Below are positions 1-6,800 of a stretch of DNA of 13,345 bases, piece after piece. The stretch comes from Burkholderiales bacterium. GTDB taxonomy: Bacteria > Pseudomonadota > Gammaproteobacteria > Burkholderiales > JAEUMW01. Both the position numbers and the translations under genes were made by a program. The notes beneath the pieces are model-generated. The model saw only the letters and a program-made list of their open reading frames with translations. It ran no database searches and was not told where the DNA came from. Location: the NCBI GenBank assembly GCA_016791285.1, contig JAEUMX010000072.1, positions 1 to 13,345 of the forward strand, written 5' to 3'. The stretch's first letter is position 1. Each line of letters starts with the position of its first letter.

Positions 1-324
1 TACGCGACGCTCGATCCGGACAAGTTCCTCGCGCGGCTGGAGAACGCGCTGCAGAGCATCATCGGCAACCCGTACGCGGCGGCGTATCCCGAAGCGCTGC
101 AGCTCTTTCAGGAGTTCGTGGCGGCGAACAATCTCGCGCAAGTGCCGACGGCCGAAAACGATTTCGTCGCCGCGGCGATCGCGCTGCGCGCGAACGGGCA
201 ACTGCTGCCGGCGACCGCGGGGCGTGCGCGCACCGAGTTCCTGATCCGTCGCCTGCTCGGCGTCGAGCCGGCAATCGACGTGCTGGTGGCTTTGAAAGGC
301 TGGCTCGACCAGAAGTATCGGTAG
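1..324 (+). CDS. 3' end of an unrecognised protein gene (partial)
   Basis: An open frame enters from the left edge and ends at the TAG at 322-324, leaving 107 C-terminal residues. The visible part looks mostly alpha-helical and soluble, with regular Ala/Leu-rich segments, no membrane span and no cysteine. It ends in a basic tail (GWLDQKYR). I cannot assign a family from this fragment. GC-rich third positions and well-balanced amino-acid use support real coding. The antisense reading frames here are rich in Arg and Pro and look like shadows. The gene's start lies outside the window, so its length and operon are unknown. It is followed by a 346-base stretch of gene relics, so it may be the last intact gene before the accessory region. 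Confidence 0.7.
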   Translation, partial: YATLDPDKFLARLENALQSIIGNPYAAAYPEALQLFQEFVAANNLAQVPTAENDFVAAAIALRANGQLLPATAGRARTEFLIRRLLGVEPAIDVLVALKGWLDQKYR

Positions 325-374
325 TCGACGACGGCCGCCGCCGTAGCGGCTTCGGCCACTGGTGGAGACTGCAG

Positions 375-521
375 CGCATCACCGAGCACGTCATGCCTCG
401 TGTACCCGTGCGGCAGTGGGTGTGGCCGGTGCCGAAGCGGCTGCGCCACTTCGTGCAGAATGACCCCGCCGTCCAGACCCAGGCGCTGCATCTCTTCCTC
501 TCTGCGGTAGAGGAGCAAGGT
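375..521 (+). pseudogene. Relic of an IS91-family (Y2) transposase, internal fragment
   Basis: Read in the frame of the ATG at 393, the DNA encodes ITEHVMPRVPVRQWV followed by PKRLRHF and a helical stretch ending near VEEQGL. From memory, IS91-type transposases have a PRVPVRQWVLSxPKRLRYF block after the N-terminal zinc-binding part, followed by an ALxxFLxxVE helix. That is the same order seen here. The fragment is only about 50 codons. Upstream there is no zinc-binding Cys cluster, and downstream the similarity stops at about 521, before the HUH-type and Tyr catalytic motifs. It cannot be functional. No terminal sequences of the element were recognised. The family match is by eye only. Confidence 0.6.
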
Positions 522-538
522 CTTGTGCGCGGTGCAGC

Positions 539-607
539 TTCTGTTCCGAGGTGGCCGAGCCGACCGCGAGCCTACAGCACGGCCCGGCCGGCACATACGA
601 CCCGTAG
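539..607 (+). pseudogene. Possible relic of an RND efflux periplasmic adaptor (MdtA-like)
   Basis: In the frame ending at the TAG at 605-607 the DNA reads PTASLQHGPAGTY (560-598). This resembles the conserved block near the C-terminal half of RND membrane-fusion proteins (MdtA type: PTAALQRGPQGTYVYVV). Ten of the 13 residues agree with that remembered consensus. No further family sequence is seen on either side, so at most about 20 codons survive. The call gains weight because a clearer outer-membrane efflux relic lies downstream on the same strand (2324-2465). The match is short and could be chance. Confidence 0.3.
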
Positions 608-670
608 CCCCTCATTTCAGGTTGGGCTAGACTGAGTACGTTGGCGCGAGCGGCTCCGAATGGAGATGGT

Positions 671-1189
671 ATGCAAACCCTGGAATGCCTTAGCGCAGCG
701 GAACTTCAGCGCCGCTGGCAGAGTGTCACGGAGGACGAGGAGCTCGCCGAGTATGTCGGCCGCGCCGAACTCGACGCCTATGGAGAGATCGCGTTGACTC
801 CTCCTCCGTCTTTCATCCATCAACGTATCGCTAACGAGCTGGCAGGTCAGATCCAAGCAGAGCTGGGCGGACGGGCGCTGGTCGAGTGTCCTGTTCTGGT
901 GGATGGCGTCCTGATCGCCGATGTGGCGTGGTTGAGTGGAGCACGAGCGGAAACCATGAGCACGCCGGCCGCGGTCGCACCCGAGATCGTGGTGGAGGTA
1001 GCCTCCCCGCGCAACACACGCAAAGGACTGCGCAGCAAGGCTGCGCGCTTCTTGGCGCACGGCGTGGTGGAGGTAGTTCTCATCGAGCTCGATGGAACCA
1101 TCCTGTTCGTGACCGAAAACGGTGAGAGCACCGCCAGCCGTTTCGGATTGAAGCTCACGCTGCCCGCCAACACCTATCCTGTGCGTTAA
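671..1189 (+). CDS. Uma2-family (DUF820) nuclease-like protein
   Basis: A 172-residue protein of the Uma2 family, a PD-(D/E)XK-fold group of restriction-endonuclease-like proteins whose cellular role is mostly unknown. Visible family features are a helical N-terminus, SFIHQRIANEL (residues 48-58), LIADVAWLS with D84 in the usual PDV position, and EIVVEVASP with E105/E109. K123 follows, then FLAHGVVEVVLIELD in place of the usual YxxxGVxEYWLVD. The proposed acidic and lysine residues are therefore present, although the family's Tyr is Phe127. An in-frame start exists at 641, but the ATG at 671 is preferred because GGAGA lies six bases before it and the family begins there. The TIR-domain gene follows after 57 bases on the same strand. 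Uma2 proteins are abundant in mobile and accessory regions, which fits the surrounding relics. Family assignment is confident; activity and substrate are not. Confidence 0.85.
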   Translation: MQTLECLSAAELQRRWQSVTEDEELAEYVGRAELDAYGEIALTPPPSFIHQRIANELAGQIQAELGGRALVECPVLVDGVLIADVAWLSGARAETMSTPAAVAPEIVVEVASPRNTRKGLRSKAARFLAHGVVEVVLIELDGTILFVTENGESTASRFGLKLTLPANTYPVR

Positions 1190-1194
1190 AGCGA

Positions 1195-1222
1195 TGACCG
1201 AATGCCGATTTAGCTGACCGAA
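1195..1222 (+). promoter_or_regulatory. Direct repeat TGACCGAA, 20-bp period, before the TIR gene
   Basis: TGACCGAA occurs at 1195-1202 and again at 1215-1222, extended to TGACCGAAYG in both copies. The repeat distance is exactly 20 bases, about two helical turns, so both copies face the same side of the DNA. The pair ends 24 bases before the ATG at 1247, where an operator or activator site would lie. No regulator gene is adjacent, so this is a suggestion from geometry alone. Confidence 0.25.
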
Positions 1223-1246
1223 CGATCAGCCGGTTCTGCACGACCC

Positions 1247-2317
1247 ATGAGCGCACCTCGAAACACCGCACTACCGACAGTCGACGTTTTCCTGTCCTAC
1301 GCGCACAAGGACGAGCAGCTGTGCGACCACTTCCGCGAGCATCTGAGCGCTCTGCGACGAGCCAAAATCGTCAACGACTGGCACGACCGCAAGATCGACG
1401 CGGGCGGTAATTGGGAGGGCAGAATCGACGAACAGCTCGAGCGCGCCCACCTGGTGCTCTTCCTCGTCAGCAGCTCCTTCCTGAGTTCCGACTACTGTCA
1501 GGACATCGAGGTCCATCGCGCCATGGAGCGCCACCGCGCCGGCGACGCGGTTGTCGTGCCGATCGTGCTCCGCGACTGCGAATGGCGTGACGCCCTGTTC
1601 GGACACCTGAATCCGCTGCCGCGACGCCATCGGGCCGTGACGCTCGCGCCGGACCGCGACGAAGCGCTCGCGGAGATCACACGCGAGCTCAAGGGCATCA
1701 TCGAGAGGCGCTGGGCCGATGCGACGACCCAGCCTCCGGATTGCGCGGCTATCCCCCTCACGAAGATCGCCGGACAGCACCAGACGCTCTCCGCGCACTT
1801 CGGAGATCTCTTTATCGTCATCCGGAAGGATGTCAAGACCGGGCCGGTCTTCAACGTCGACATGACGCTGACGAACTCCGGCAGCACTGTGGCCACCATC
1901 CAGCGGCTCGATACCCAGTTGATCGATCCGCACGAGTCATCCTTCCGCATGCGGTGGAAACTGTTCTATCGCTACGTCCGGCCAGGGGTGATGGACAAGG
2001 AATCGGATCCGCATCCGCTCACCCTTCCAGCGCGTGGAAGGCGCGACGTGGGGATTCAGTTCCTTGCGCCGGCCTCCGTGCGTGACTACGACTGGCCCAT
2101 CGGCAGATACGAGTTCGACGTGCTCGGCTGGACGGGCTCGTCGCTCGATTCGGCCCAGCCCGACTTCGCGCGCCGTCACGAGATCACGGTTGACTCACGG
2201 GCGAGCGACGAGGTCAGGTGGGCCGCGACGGCGCCGGAGGAATGGTGGATCGAGCGGAACGATCCCCACAATGCGGTCGGCGTGCGCGTCGGGGTTCAGT
2301 CGCATTCTGGAAGCTAA
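1247..2317 (+). CDS. TIR-domain protein with unassigned C-terminal half
   Basis: A 356-residue protein. Residues 12-155 form a TIR domain: strand A and box 1 are VDVFLSYAHKDE (12-23), the BB-loop area is WHDRKIDAGGNWEGRI (45-60), and LVLFLVSSSFLSSDYCQDIE (69-88) carries the usual SxxYCxxxE signature. E88 is the probable catalytic glutamate of NAD(+)-cleaving bacterial TIR domains. PIVLRDCEW (105-113) matches the DD-loop/strand D region. Residues 180-356 look like a beta-sandwich (NVDMTLTNSGSTVATIQ, 203-219) ending in a Trp-rich segment (EEWWIERN, 331-338); I do not recognise this half. There is no signal peptide or membrane span. In characterised bacteria such proteins are often antiphage NADases, with the second domain sensing the trigger. 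That role here is inferred from the fold and the accessory setting beside Uma2 and toxin-antitoxin genes. The ribosome site is weak. Confidence 0.85.
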   Translation: MSAPRNTALPTVDVFLSYAHKDEQLCDHFREHLSALRRAKIVNDWHDRKIDAGGNWEGRIDEQLERAHLVLFLVSSSFLSSDYCQDIEVHRAMERHRAGDAVVVPIVLRDCEWRDALFGHLNPLPRRHRAVTLAPDRDEALAEITRELKGIIERRWADATTQPPDCAAIPLTKIAGQHQTLSAHFGDLFIVIRKDVKTGPVFNVDMTLTNSGSTVATIQRLDTQLIDPHESSFRMRWKLFYRYVRPGVMDKESDPHPLTLPARGRRDVGIQFLAPASVRDYDWPIGRYEFDVLGWTGSSLDSAQPDFARRHEITVDSRASDEVRWAATAPEEWWIERNDPHNAVGVRVGVQSHSGS

Positions 2318-2323
2318 CGAGAT

Positions 2324-2465
2324 AATCCAGTGCTCACGGCACCCATCATCGACGGCGGCCGCAACCGCGCGAACCTCGAAGGTGCGAAGCGGCGCAGCAA
2401 GAGTAGGTAACTCTACCGCCAGCAGATGCTCGTTGCGTTCGCCGAGGTCGAAGACAGTCTCATCG
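2324..2465 (+). pseudogene. Relic of a NodT/OprM-type RND outer-membrane efflux protein
   Basis: One frame reads LTAPIIDGGRNRANLEGAK (2333-2389), then RRSKSR, a TAA stop (2408-2410), then LYRQQMLVAFAEVEDSLIA (2411-2467). NodT/OprM-type outer-membrane factors carry PIFDGGRxRANLxxAxARYDEAVANYRQTVLTAFQEVEDxLA in the same order, so this is the C-terminal-domain segment of such a gene. Both halves are in the same frame. The stretch between AK and YRQ is one codon shorter than the usual spacing and contains the stop, so it is a decayed gene piece. It begins just after the TIR stop and ends abruptly where the Xre relic begins. The rest of the efflux gene is absent. The family call is by remembered consensus and is fairly specific. 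Confidence 0.65.
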
Positions 2466-2563
2466 CAAGTAGCGGCTGCAGTGCAGGTCACCCCGGCGCA
2501 CGTCTCGAAGATCGGGTCGGGGAAGGGCGAGCCATCGGTCGCGCTGCTGAAGAGACTGGCTCC
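2464..2563 (+). pseudogene. Relic of an Xre-type antitoxin (HTH segment), paralogue of the gene at 3415
   Basis: Codons 2466-2561 encode QVAAAVQVTPAHVSKIGSGK and on to VALLKRLA, matching residues 81-112 of the intact Xre antitoxin downstream (3655-3750) with five amino-acid differences. By eye about 13 of 96 bases differ, so the copies are about 86% identical and most changes are silent or conservative. Similarity starts abruptly at the NodT relic and stops after the Ala codon at 2559-2561. The N-terminal domain, the start codon and the C-terminal end are missing. The HTH glutamate (E97 in the intact gene) is Gly here. It is in the same orientation as the intact copy. Confidence 0.75.
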
Positions 2564-2669
2564 AACACGTACAGGCGCTTTGCGCGGAGAGGCTGTCGGA
2601 CACGGACAGCCTCCGTCGCTTGCAGTGGAGGAGGGGCAGGTCCCAGACTTGACTGCGGTTCTCCATTAT

Positions 2670-2687
2670 GTTCATCTTGACATGAAC
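2670..2687 (+). promoter_or_regulatory. Inverted repeat GTTCAT-N6-ATGAAC, probable phd-vapC operator
   Basis: A perfect 6-bp inverted repeat with a 6-base spacer ends five bases before the ribosome-binding site of the Phd-type antitoxin. A TTGACT at 2649-2654 could be a -35 element, but no good -10 lies at the right distance. Phd/YefM antitoxins, alone or with toxin, typically autorepress by binding palindromes overlapping their own promoter, so position and symmetry fit. No binding evidence is available. Confidence 0.45.
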
Positions 2688-2701
2688 CCGTGGAGAGACC
2701 C

Positions 2702-2950
2702 ATGAACATCACCATCAATGTGAAGGAACTGCGCGCTTCACTGCCGAAGCTCGTGGAGGGCGTGAGAAAGGGAGCTCGGTATACGGTGCTATACCGCAGC
2801 CGTCCCGCGTTCCAAATCGTGCCCATCGATCAGGCGGATGGGCCTCGCGCGCCCCTGGAGGCGGACCCCCTCTATCGTGCGCCGGCAGTAGGGCGCTCCA
2901 CCGATGGTCATACCGCCGCCGATCACGACATTGCCCTCTACGGGGAATGA
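2702..2950 (+). CDS. Type II antitoxin, Phd/YefM family
   Basis: An 82-residue antitoxin. The N-terminal DNA-binding fold is seen as MNITINVKELRASLPKLVEG (1-20), then RYTVLYRSRPAFQIVPID (26-43), matching the Phd/YefM pattern of strand, helix and 'RPxAxIVPxD' strand. The rest (44-82) is a loose, charged tail of the kind that wraps around and inhibits the toxin. The ATG at 2702 is chosen because GGAGAG lies at 2692-2697 and the family starts with this strand; an in-frame GTG at 2690 overlaps that ribosome site. The stop overlaps the toxin start (ATGA, 2947-2950), so the two are translationally coupled. Probably autoregulated through the inverted repeat at 2670-2687. Confidence 0.85.
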   Translation: MNITINVKELRASLPKLVEGVRKGARYTVLYRSRPAFQIVPIDQADGPRAPLEADPLYRAPAVGRSTDGHTAADHDIALYGE

Positions 2951-3372
2951 GAGGCGTCTTCGTCGACACTTCGGGCTGGATGGCGTGCGCAGACGCGGGC
3001 GATCCGGCCCACGATCGAACATGCGAGGCGAGAGACGGCGCGCTGAAGCAAGGCAATGTGTTGATCACCACCGATTACGTGATTGACGAGACTCTGACCC
3101 TGATTCGGAAGCGGCTAGGCATCGCCGCTGCGAAGAGGTGGTGGGAGCAGATCGAGGGCACCTCGCGACTGCGCTGGGAGTGGGTTGGTGTGGCTCGCTT
3201 CGAGGCCGCTCACGGCTTGTTCTTCCGCTATCGGGATAAGGGGTACTCGTTCACCGATTGCACCAGTTTTGCCGTTATGCACGAGCTGAAGCTGAAGCAG
3301 GCGCTGGCTACCGACGATCATTTCCGGCAGATGCGCTTCGATGTGCTTCCTCGGTTCGTGCCGAAGGGCTAG
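2947..3372 (+). CDS. PIN-domain toxin, VapC-like ribonuclease
   Basis: A 141-residue PIN-domain protein, the usual length for VapC toxins, which cut tRNA or rRNA with Mg(2+) or Mn(2+). The acidic cluster is intact: D7 in VFVDTSGWM (4-12), E48 in DYVIDETLTL (43-52), D104 in YSFTDCTSFAVM (100-111), and D123/D124 in ALATDDHF (119-126). The spacing is normal, so the toxin is predicted to be active. It starts inside the antitoxin stop with a 4-base overlap. Pairing a Phd/YefM-type antitoxin with a VapC toxin is a common combination. The RNA target cannot be told from sequence. It is followed after 42 bases by the Xre antitoxin gene, which may be co-transcribed. Confidence 0.9.
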   Translation: MRGVFVDTSGWMACADAGDPAHDRTCEARDGALKQGNVLITTDYVIDETLTLIRKRLGIAAAKRWWEQIEGTSRLRWEWVGVARFEAAHGLFFRYRDKGYSFTDCTSFAVMHELKLKQALATDDHFRQMRFDVLPRFVPKG

Positions 3373-3414
3373 TGACACGAGAGAACGCTGGACGCCCCGG
3401 GGCGAGGTGTACAA

Positions 3415-3801
3415 ATGACGGTCAAGATTCTCGAAACAAAGGGCAAACCGGCTTTTGCTGTGCTGCCTTACGGTGAATACATCGCCCTGCGCGAGTTGGC
3501 GGAGGATGCCCAAGACGCGGCGGCCCTCGCGCGCTTCGCGAAGCGCTACGCGAGCGGCGGGGAAGAGACTGTGCCCGCCGAGGTAGTGGATCGCTTGCTT
3601 GTCGGGGAGTCGCCGTTGCGCGTGTGGCGCGAGTTCAGGGGAATGACCGCGGCGCAAGTGGCGGCCGCGGTGCAGATCACACCGGCTCACATCTCGAAGA
3701 TTGAGTCGGGGAAAGGCGAGCCTTCGGTCGCGCTGCTGAGGAAACTGGCTCGTGCTCTCCGCGTGGACATGGAGGTCCTGGCAGGAGGCACTGCCGAGTG
3801 A
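3415..3801 (+). CDS. Xre-family antitoxin-like regulator with RelB/Phd-like N-terminus, no adjacent cognate toxin
   Basis: A 128-residue protein. Residues 1-30 (VKILETKGKPAFAVLPYGEY at 3-22) resemble the strand-rich N-terminus of RelB/Phd-like antitoxins. Residues 69-123 are a Cro/CI-type helix-turn-helix: VWREFRGMTAAQVAAAVQ, then ITPAHISKIESGKGEPSVAL. This architecture is usually the antitoxin partner of a RelE/ParE-like toxin encoded just upstream. Here the upstream neighbour is the complete phd-vapC pair, and the 42-base gap holds no toxin. The start at 3415 is supported by GGGCGAGG eight bases before ATG. It ends 24 bases from the convergent dnaE2 stop. It may be an orphan antitoxin or a regulator that now serves phd-vapC. 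A broken paralogue lies at 2464-2563. Confidence 0.85.
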   Translation: MTVKILETKGKPAFAVLPYGEYIALRELAEDAQDAAALARFAKRYASGGEETVPAEVVDRLLVGESPLRVWREFRGMTAAQVAAAVQITPAHISKIESGKGEPSVALLRKLARALRVDMEVLAGGTAE

Positions 3802-3825
3802 GTGAGCGGCGGGCGCGTGACGCGG

Positions 3826-6800
3826 CTAATGAAAGTCTCTCGACCGTGTGACGAGCTGTCCCAGCAGCGGCGTGTGATCGAACAGTCGTCCCGCCAGCAG
3901 ATGCACGACCTCGCCCTCACGCTCGATGGTGCCGACGATCCCCATCAGCCGTGACGCGAGCAGTTCGCGCCGCTGCCGCTCCGCCAGCGTGCGCCACACC
4001 ACCACGTTCACGCTGCCGGTTTCGTCCTCGATGGTGACGAAGGTGACGCCGCTCGCGGTGGCCGGATGCTGGCGGCAAGTGACGATGCCCGCGGTGCGCG
4101 CGACGCGGCCGTGCGGCAGGCGATTCAGCTCCGCCGCGGTGATGAGCCGCATGCGCGTCAACCGGTCCCGCAGCAGCGCGAGCGGATGGCGGCCGAGCGT
4201 CAGGCTCAAGGTCGCGTAGTCCGCCACCAGATCCTCGCCTTCGGTGGGCGCGGCGATCGCAACCGGCGCCTCAATGAAGTGCGTGTCTTCGAGCACGGGG
4301 GGGAGATGCTCGATGCCGGTCACATGCCAGAACGCTTCCCGACGATGCCCCGCGAGCGAGGCGAGCGCGCCGGCGGCGGCGAGGCACTCGAGGTCGCGCC
4401 GGTCGAGGCGCGCACGGCGGGCGATGTCTTCGAACGGAGAAGAAGGGTGAGGCGTGAAGGGTGAGGCGTGAGGCGGACTGCCAAGAGCGGGGGGAGGGAG
4501 GAGGGAGGGAGGAAGCCCCCCCTCTTTGCGGGTTGCGGCGAGGCGCTCCGCGCCCGCCCGCGAGAGTCCTTTTACCATACGCAGGCCGAGGCGGACGGCG
4601 GGAGGGGAAGAGCGTGAATGCGTGAAGGCGTGAAGGCGTGAAGAAGTGAACTGCCCCTCACGCTTCTCGCCTCTCGCTTCACGCTTTTGGCACTCCGCCT
4701 CTCGCCTCTCACCTCTCGCCTCACCCACCTCCAGCGTGCAATCCCACTCGCTCCACATGACATCGACACCGCGCACCTCGACGTCGTGCCGGCGCGCGTC
4801 CTGCACGATCTGCGACGGCGCATAGAAACCCATCGGCTGGCTGTTGAGCAGCGCGGCGCAGAAGGCCGCCGGCTCGTGCCGCTTGAGCCAGGCCGAGGCG
4901 TACACCAGCAGCGCGAAGCTCGCCGAGTGGGACTCGGGAAAGCCGTATTCGCCGAAGCCCTGGATCTGCTCGAAGATCCGGCGCGCGAATTCCTCCGGAT
5001 AGCCGCGTTGGCGCATGCCCTCGATCAGCGGCTGCTCGAACTTCCACAGGCCGCCCTTGCGCCGCCATGCCGCCATCGAGCGCCGCAACTGATCCGCCTG
5101 GCCCGGTGTGAACCCTGCGGCCACGACCGCGAGCTGCATCACCTGCTCCTGAAAGATCGGCACGCCGAGGGTGCGCTCCAGCACTGCTTTCACCGCATCG
5201 CTCGGATAGGTGACGGGCTCCAGCCCCTGCCGGCGCCGCAGGTACGGATGCACCATGCCGCCCTGGATCGGGCCGGGGCGCACGATCGCGACCTCGATCA
5301 CCAGGTCATAGAAATTGGCGGGCTTGAGTCGCGGCAGCATCGCCATCTGCGCGCGCGATTCGATCTGGAACACGCCGACCGTATCGGCGTGCTGGATCAT
5401 CTCGTAGGTCTGCGGGTCCTCGGGCGGAATGTCGGCCAGCGTCATCGGCGCGCCGCGACAGCCGCTCACGAGATCGAGCGCGCGGCGGATCGCTGTCAGC
5501 ATGCCGAGCGCGAGTACGTCCACCTTGAGCAGACCCAGCGCGTCGAGATCGTCCTTGTCCCACTGGATCACCGTGCGCTCCGGCATGGCGGCATTCTCGA
5601 TCGGCACCAGGCGCGAGAGCGGTCCGCGCGCGATGACGAAACCGCCGACATGCTGGGAGAGGTGGCGCGGGAAGCCGACCAGCGCATTCACGACCGCGAG
5701 CACGCGGTTGATGAGGGGATTGCCGGGATCGAAGCCGGCCTCGCGCAGGCGCTCCTCCCTGATCTGCCGCCCGTCCCACCACGTCATGCTCTTCGCAAGG
5801 CGGTCGACCTGTTCCAGCGACAGCCCGAGTGCCTTGCCCACATCGCGCACCGCGCTCTTCGGGCGATAGGTAATGACGGTCGCGGCGAGCGCCGCGCGGT
5901 CGCGACCGTACTTCTGGTAGAGATACTGGATCACTTCCTCGCGCCGCTCGTGCTCGAAGTCGACGTCGATGTCGGGCGGCTCGTTGCGCTCGCGGGAAAT
6001 GAAGCGTTCGAACAGCATCGACATGCGCGTCGGATCGACCTCGGTGATGCCCAGTGCGTAGCACACGGCGGAGTTCGCGGCCGACCCGCGACCCTGGCAG
6101 AGGATGCCGCGCGAGCGGGCGAACTTGACCACGTCGTACACGGTGAGGAAGTAAGGTTCGTAGCGCAGTTCCTCGATGAGGGCGAGCTCGTGGTCGACGA
6201 GCGCCCGCACGCCCCCCGCCTCCCATTCCTGCGGCGGGAGTCCGCCCGCGAATCGCCAGCGCAGGCCCTCGTCCGTGAGTCGGCGCAGGTACGCGATAGG
6301 TGTCATGCCCGCCGGCACGATCTCCTCCGGATATTCGTAGCGCAGCTCGTCGAGGGAGAAGGTGCAACGCTCGGCGATTCTCACCGTCTCCGCGAGGAGC
6401 TCGGGCGGATAGAGGCGGGCGAGGGCTTCGCGCCGGCGCAGGTGCCGTTCGCCGTTGGGGTGCAGCGCGTGGCCGGCCTGCGCCACGGTGGTCTTGCGCG
6501 AGATCGCGGTCACCACGTCCTGCAGCGCGCGCCGTCCGCGCACATGCATGTGGACATCGCCTGCTGCCACGAGCGGCAGTCCGGATTGAGCGGACAGTTC
6601 GGTAAGGCGCGCGAGATGTCCGCGGTCGTCGGCGCCGGCAAGCAGTTCCACCGCAATCCACGCGCGGCGGGGAAAGCGCTCGGCGAGGAAAGCGTGAGGC
6701 GTAAAGCGTGAGGCGTGAGGCGAGATGGGGGAGGGGACGAGCAGCGCGAGGCAGCCCGGCACGCCGTCCGCAAGATCGTCCCACGTGAATCGATATTCGC

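Larger units (their letters stand above)
325..670. other. Gene-poor stretch with relics, no intact gene
   Basis: Between the partial gene ending at 324 and the Uma2-type gene starting at 671 there is no credible intact gene. It holds the IS91-type transposase relic (375-521) and the possible efflux-adaptor relic (539-607). The remainder, about 608-660, should hold the promoter of the downstream gene, but I see no good -35/-10 pair. The small open frames on both strands have unnatural Arg/Pro/Ser-rich composition and are treated as chance. Confidence 0.6.
2318..2701. other. Gene-poor stretch of fused gene relics before phd-vapC
   Basis: There is no intact gene between the TIR stop and the Phd-type antitoxin start. 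It contains the NodT-type efflux relic (2324-2465) joined directly to the Xre antitoxin relic (2464-2563). About 100 bases follow in which I recognise nothing, except a short imperfect hairpin with arms CTGTC/GACAG near 2590-2610. Then comes the probable operator of phd-vapC (2670-2687). One frame stays open from inside the TIR gene through this whole stretch (2034-2705), but its content is a chance read-through of unrelated pieces. Confidence 0.65.

Noticed and set aside
393..635. Small + strand open frame as an intact gene
   Set aside because: Only its first 43 codons resemble a known family (IS91-type transposase) and the rest is Arg/Pro/Ser-rich, so it is treated as a relic.
2034..2705. 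Continuous + strand frame reaching from inside the TIR gene through the Xre relic
   Set aside because: Its first part is out of frame within the TIR gene and the rest joins unrelated relics. Only the 2466-2561 portion has meaning.
3802..3825. Bidirectional terminator between xre and dnaE2
   Set aside because: The gap is only 24 bases and shows no stem-loop or T-run.
4600..4735. CRISPR-like array
   Set aside because: The units are 7-8 bases, degenerate and without spacers, and they lie within an open coding frame.
4687..6711. Long + strand open frame (674 codons) opposite dnaE2
   Set aside because: It is a GC-skew shadow of the polymerase gene, with His/Arg/Ala-rich content and no family motif, while dnaE2 on the other strand is unmistakable.
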